Part shown: piece by piece, positions 63,905 to 64,000 of the stretch
Layout: each line of letters begins with the position of its first letter
How positions within the stretch are numbered: position 1 is the stretch's first letter
Assembly: GCF_000317045.1 (NCBI RefSeq)
Contig: NC_019703.1
Span: forward strand, 3,398,501-3,462,500
Length of the DNA: 64,000 nucleotides
Origin: Geitlerinema sp. PCC 7407
GTDB taxonomy: Bacteria > Cyanobacteriota > Cyanobacteriia > PCC-7407
Direction of reading: 5' to 3'
Program-made: the position numbers and the translations under genes
Notes under the pieces: generated by a model
The model's input: the letters and a program-made list of their open reading frames with translations, nothing else
Told to the model about the DNA's origin: nothing
Database searches by the model: none

Positions 63905-64000
63905 TTACTGGAGACGCAGAACATTCCAAGCATTAAATAGAAATTTTGATTCCAGAGGCGGATAAGAGACTATTTCCTCCATTCCAGAAACTCTGAATGC
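63905..64000 (-). CDS. Possible 3' end of a gene entering from the right
   Basis: The minus-strand frame from the window edge reads 31 codons (FRVSGMEEIVSYPPLESKFL ...) before TAA. It is too short to judge and does not resemble a TnsB C-terminus. It could be chance. Confidence 0.2.
   Translation of the reverse strand, partial: AFRVSGMEEIVSYPPLESKFLFNAWNVLRLQ

Larger units (their letters stand above)
6667..64000. mobile_element. Type V-K CRISPR-associated transposon (one end inside the window)
   Basis: The left boundary is TGTACA at 6667, directly after tRNA-Cys, with repeated TnsB-type binding sites. Inward come a homing crRNA, a CRISPR array, tracrRNA and cas12k; tniQ and tnsC are at 61.6-63.1 kb. 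All core genes point leftward, so the CRISPR end is next to the tRNA. The other end and an intact tnsB are not found, so the right boundary is unknown and is placed at the window edge. Cargo includes a Dpd DNA-modification island. The element is lower in GC than the flank, supporting horizontal acquisition. Confidence 0.85.

Overview
The window is cyanobacterial chromosome that has taken up a large type V-K CRISPR-associated transposon (CAST). Host-type DNA fills positions 1 to about 6660. It is GC-rich, studded with the HIP1 octamer GCGATCGC typical of cyanobacteria, and carries housekeeping genes: ftsI (partial), an FtsL-like protein, a DUF3288 protein, mlaD and mlaF, yvcK, tsaE and tRNA-Cys. 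From 6667 to the right edge the DNA is more AT-rich and entirely accessory.

The CAST starts 22 bp after tRNA-Cys. Its end begins with TGTACA and holds four copies of a TCACGAATTAATGTCG-like repeat. Inward from it lie a delocalised homing guide (17-nt spacer, 15 of 17 identical to the tRNA-Cys anticodon arm, with a GTA PAM on the target), a three-repeat CRISPR array, a tracrRNA with blocks I recognise from ShCAST, and an unusually long cas12k. Divergent from cas12k is a small HTH regulator. The transposition genes tnsC and tniQ lie at the right, but no intact tnsB is visible. Instead three TnsB-derived fragments follow tniQ. The far transposon end is not in the window, so the element exceeds 57 kb.

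The main cargo is a nearly complete Dpd system (7-deazaguanine modification of DNA plus restriction). preQ0 synthesis genes queC, queE and queD sit next to dpdA, followed by the tightly overlapping run dpdE-F-G-H-I-J. dpdK-dpdD lie 13 kb further left, and dpdB overlaps tail-to-tail with a second, small TGT/DpdA-family gene. Around these are other likely defence genes: a UvrD-like helicase with a PD-(D/E)XK Fe-S nuclease, and a DUF262/HNH GmrSD-type protein.

Between dpdK and dpdJ (about 24.1-37.0 kb) sits a co-directional block I cannot match to a described system. It has a radical SAM/SPASM enzyme, a cysteine-motif partner, two coiled-coil stalk proteins with a shared N-terminal module (one ending in a lectin motif and frameshifted, one ending in twelve prolines), a 2144-residue helical protein with a glycine-rich putative membrane segment, and a permuted papain-like protein. 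An alpha/beta hydrolase and a DUF1304 membrane protein follow. This block, the Dpd cargo and the disrupted tnsB are the parts most worth study.
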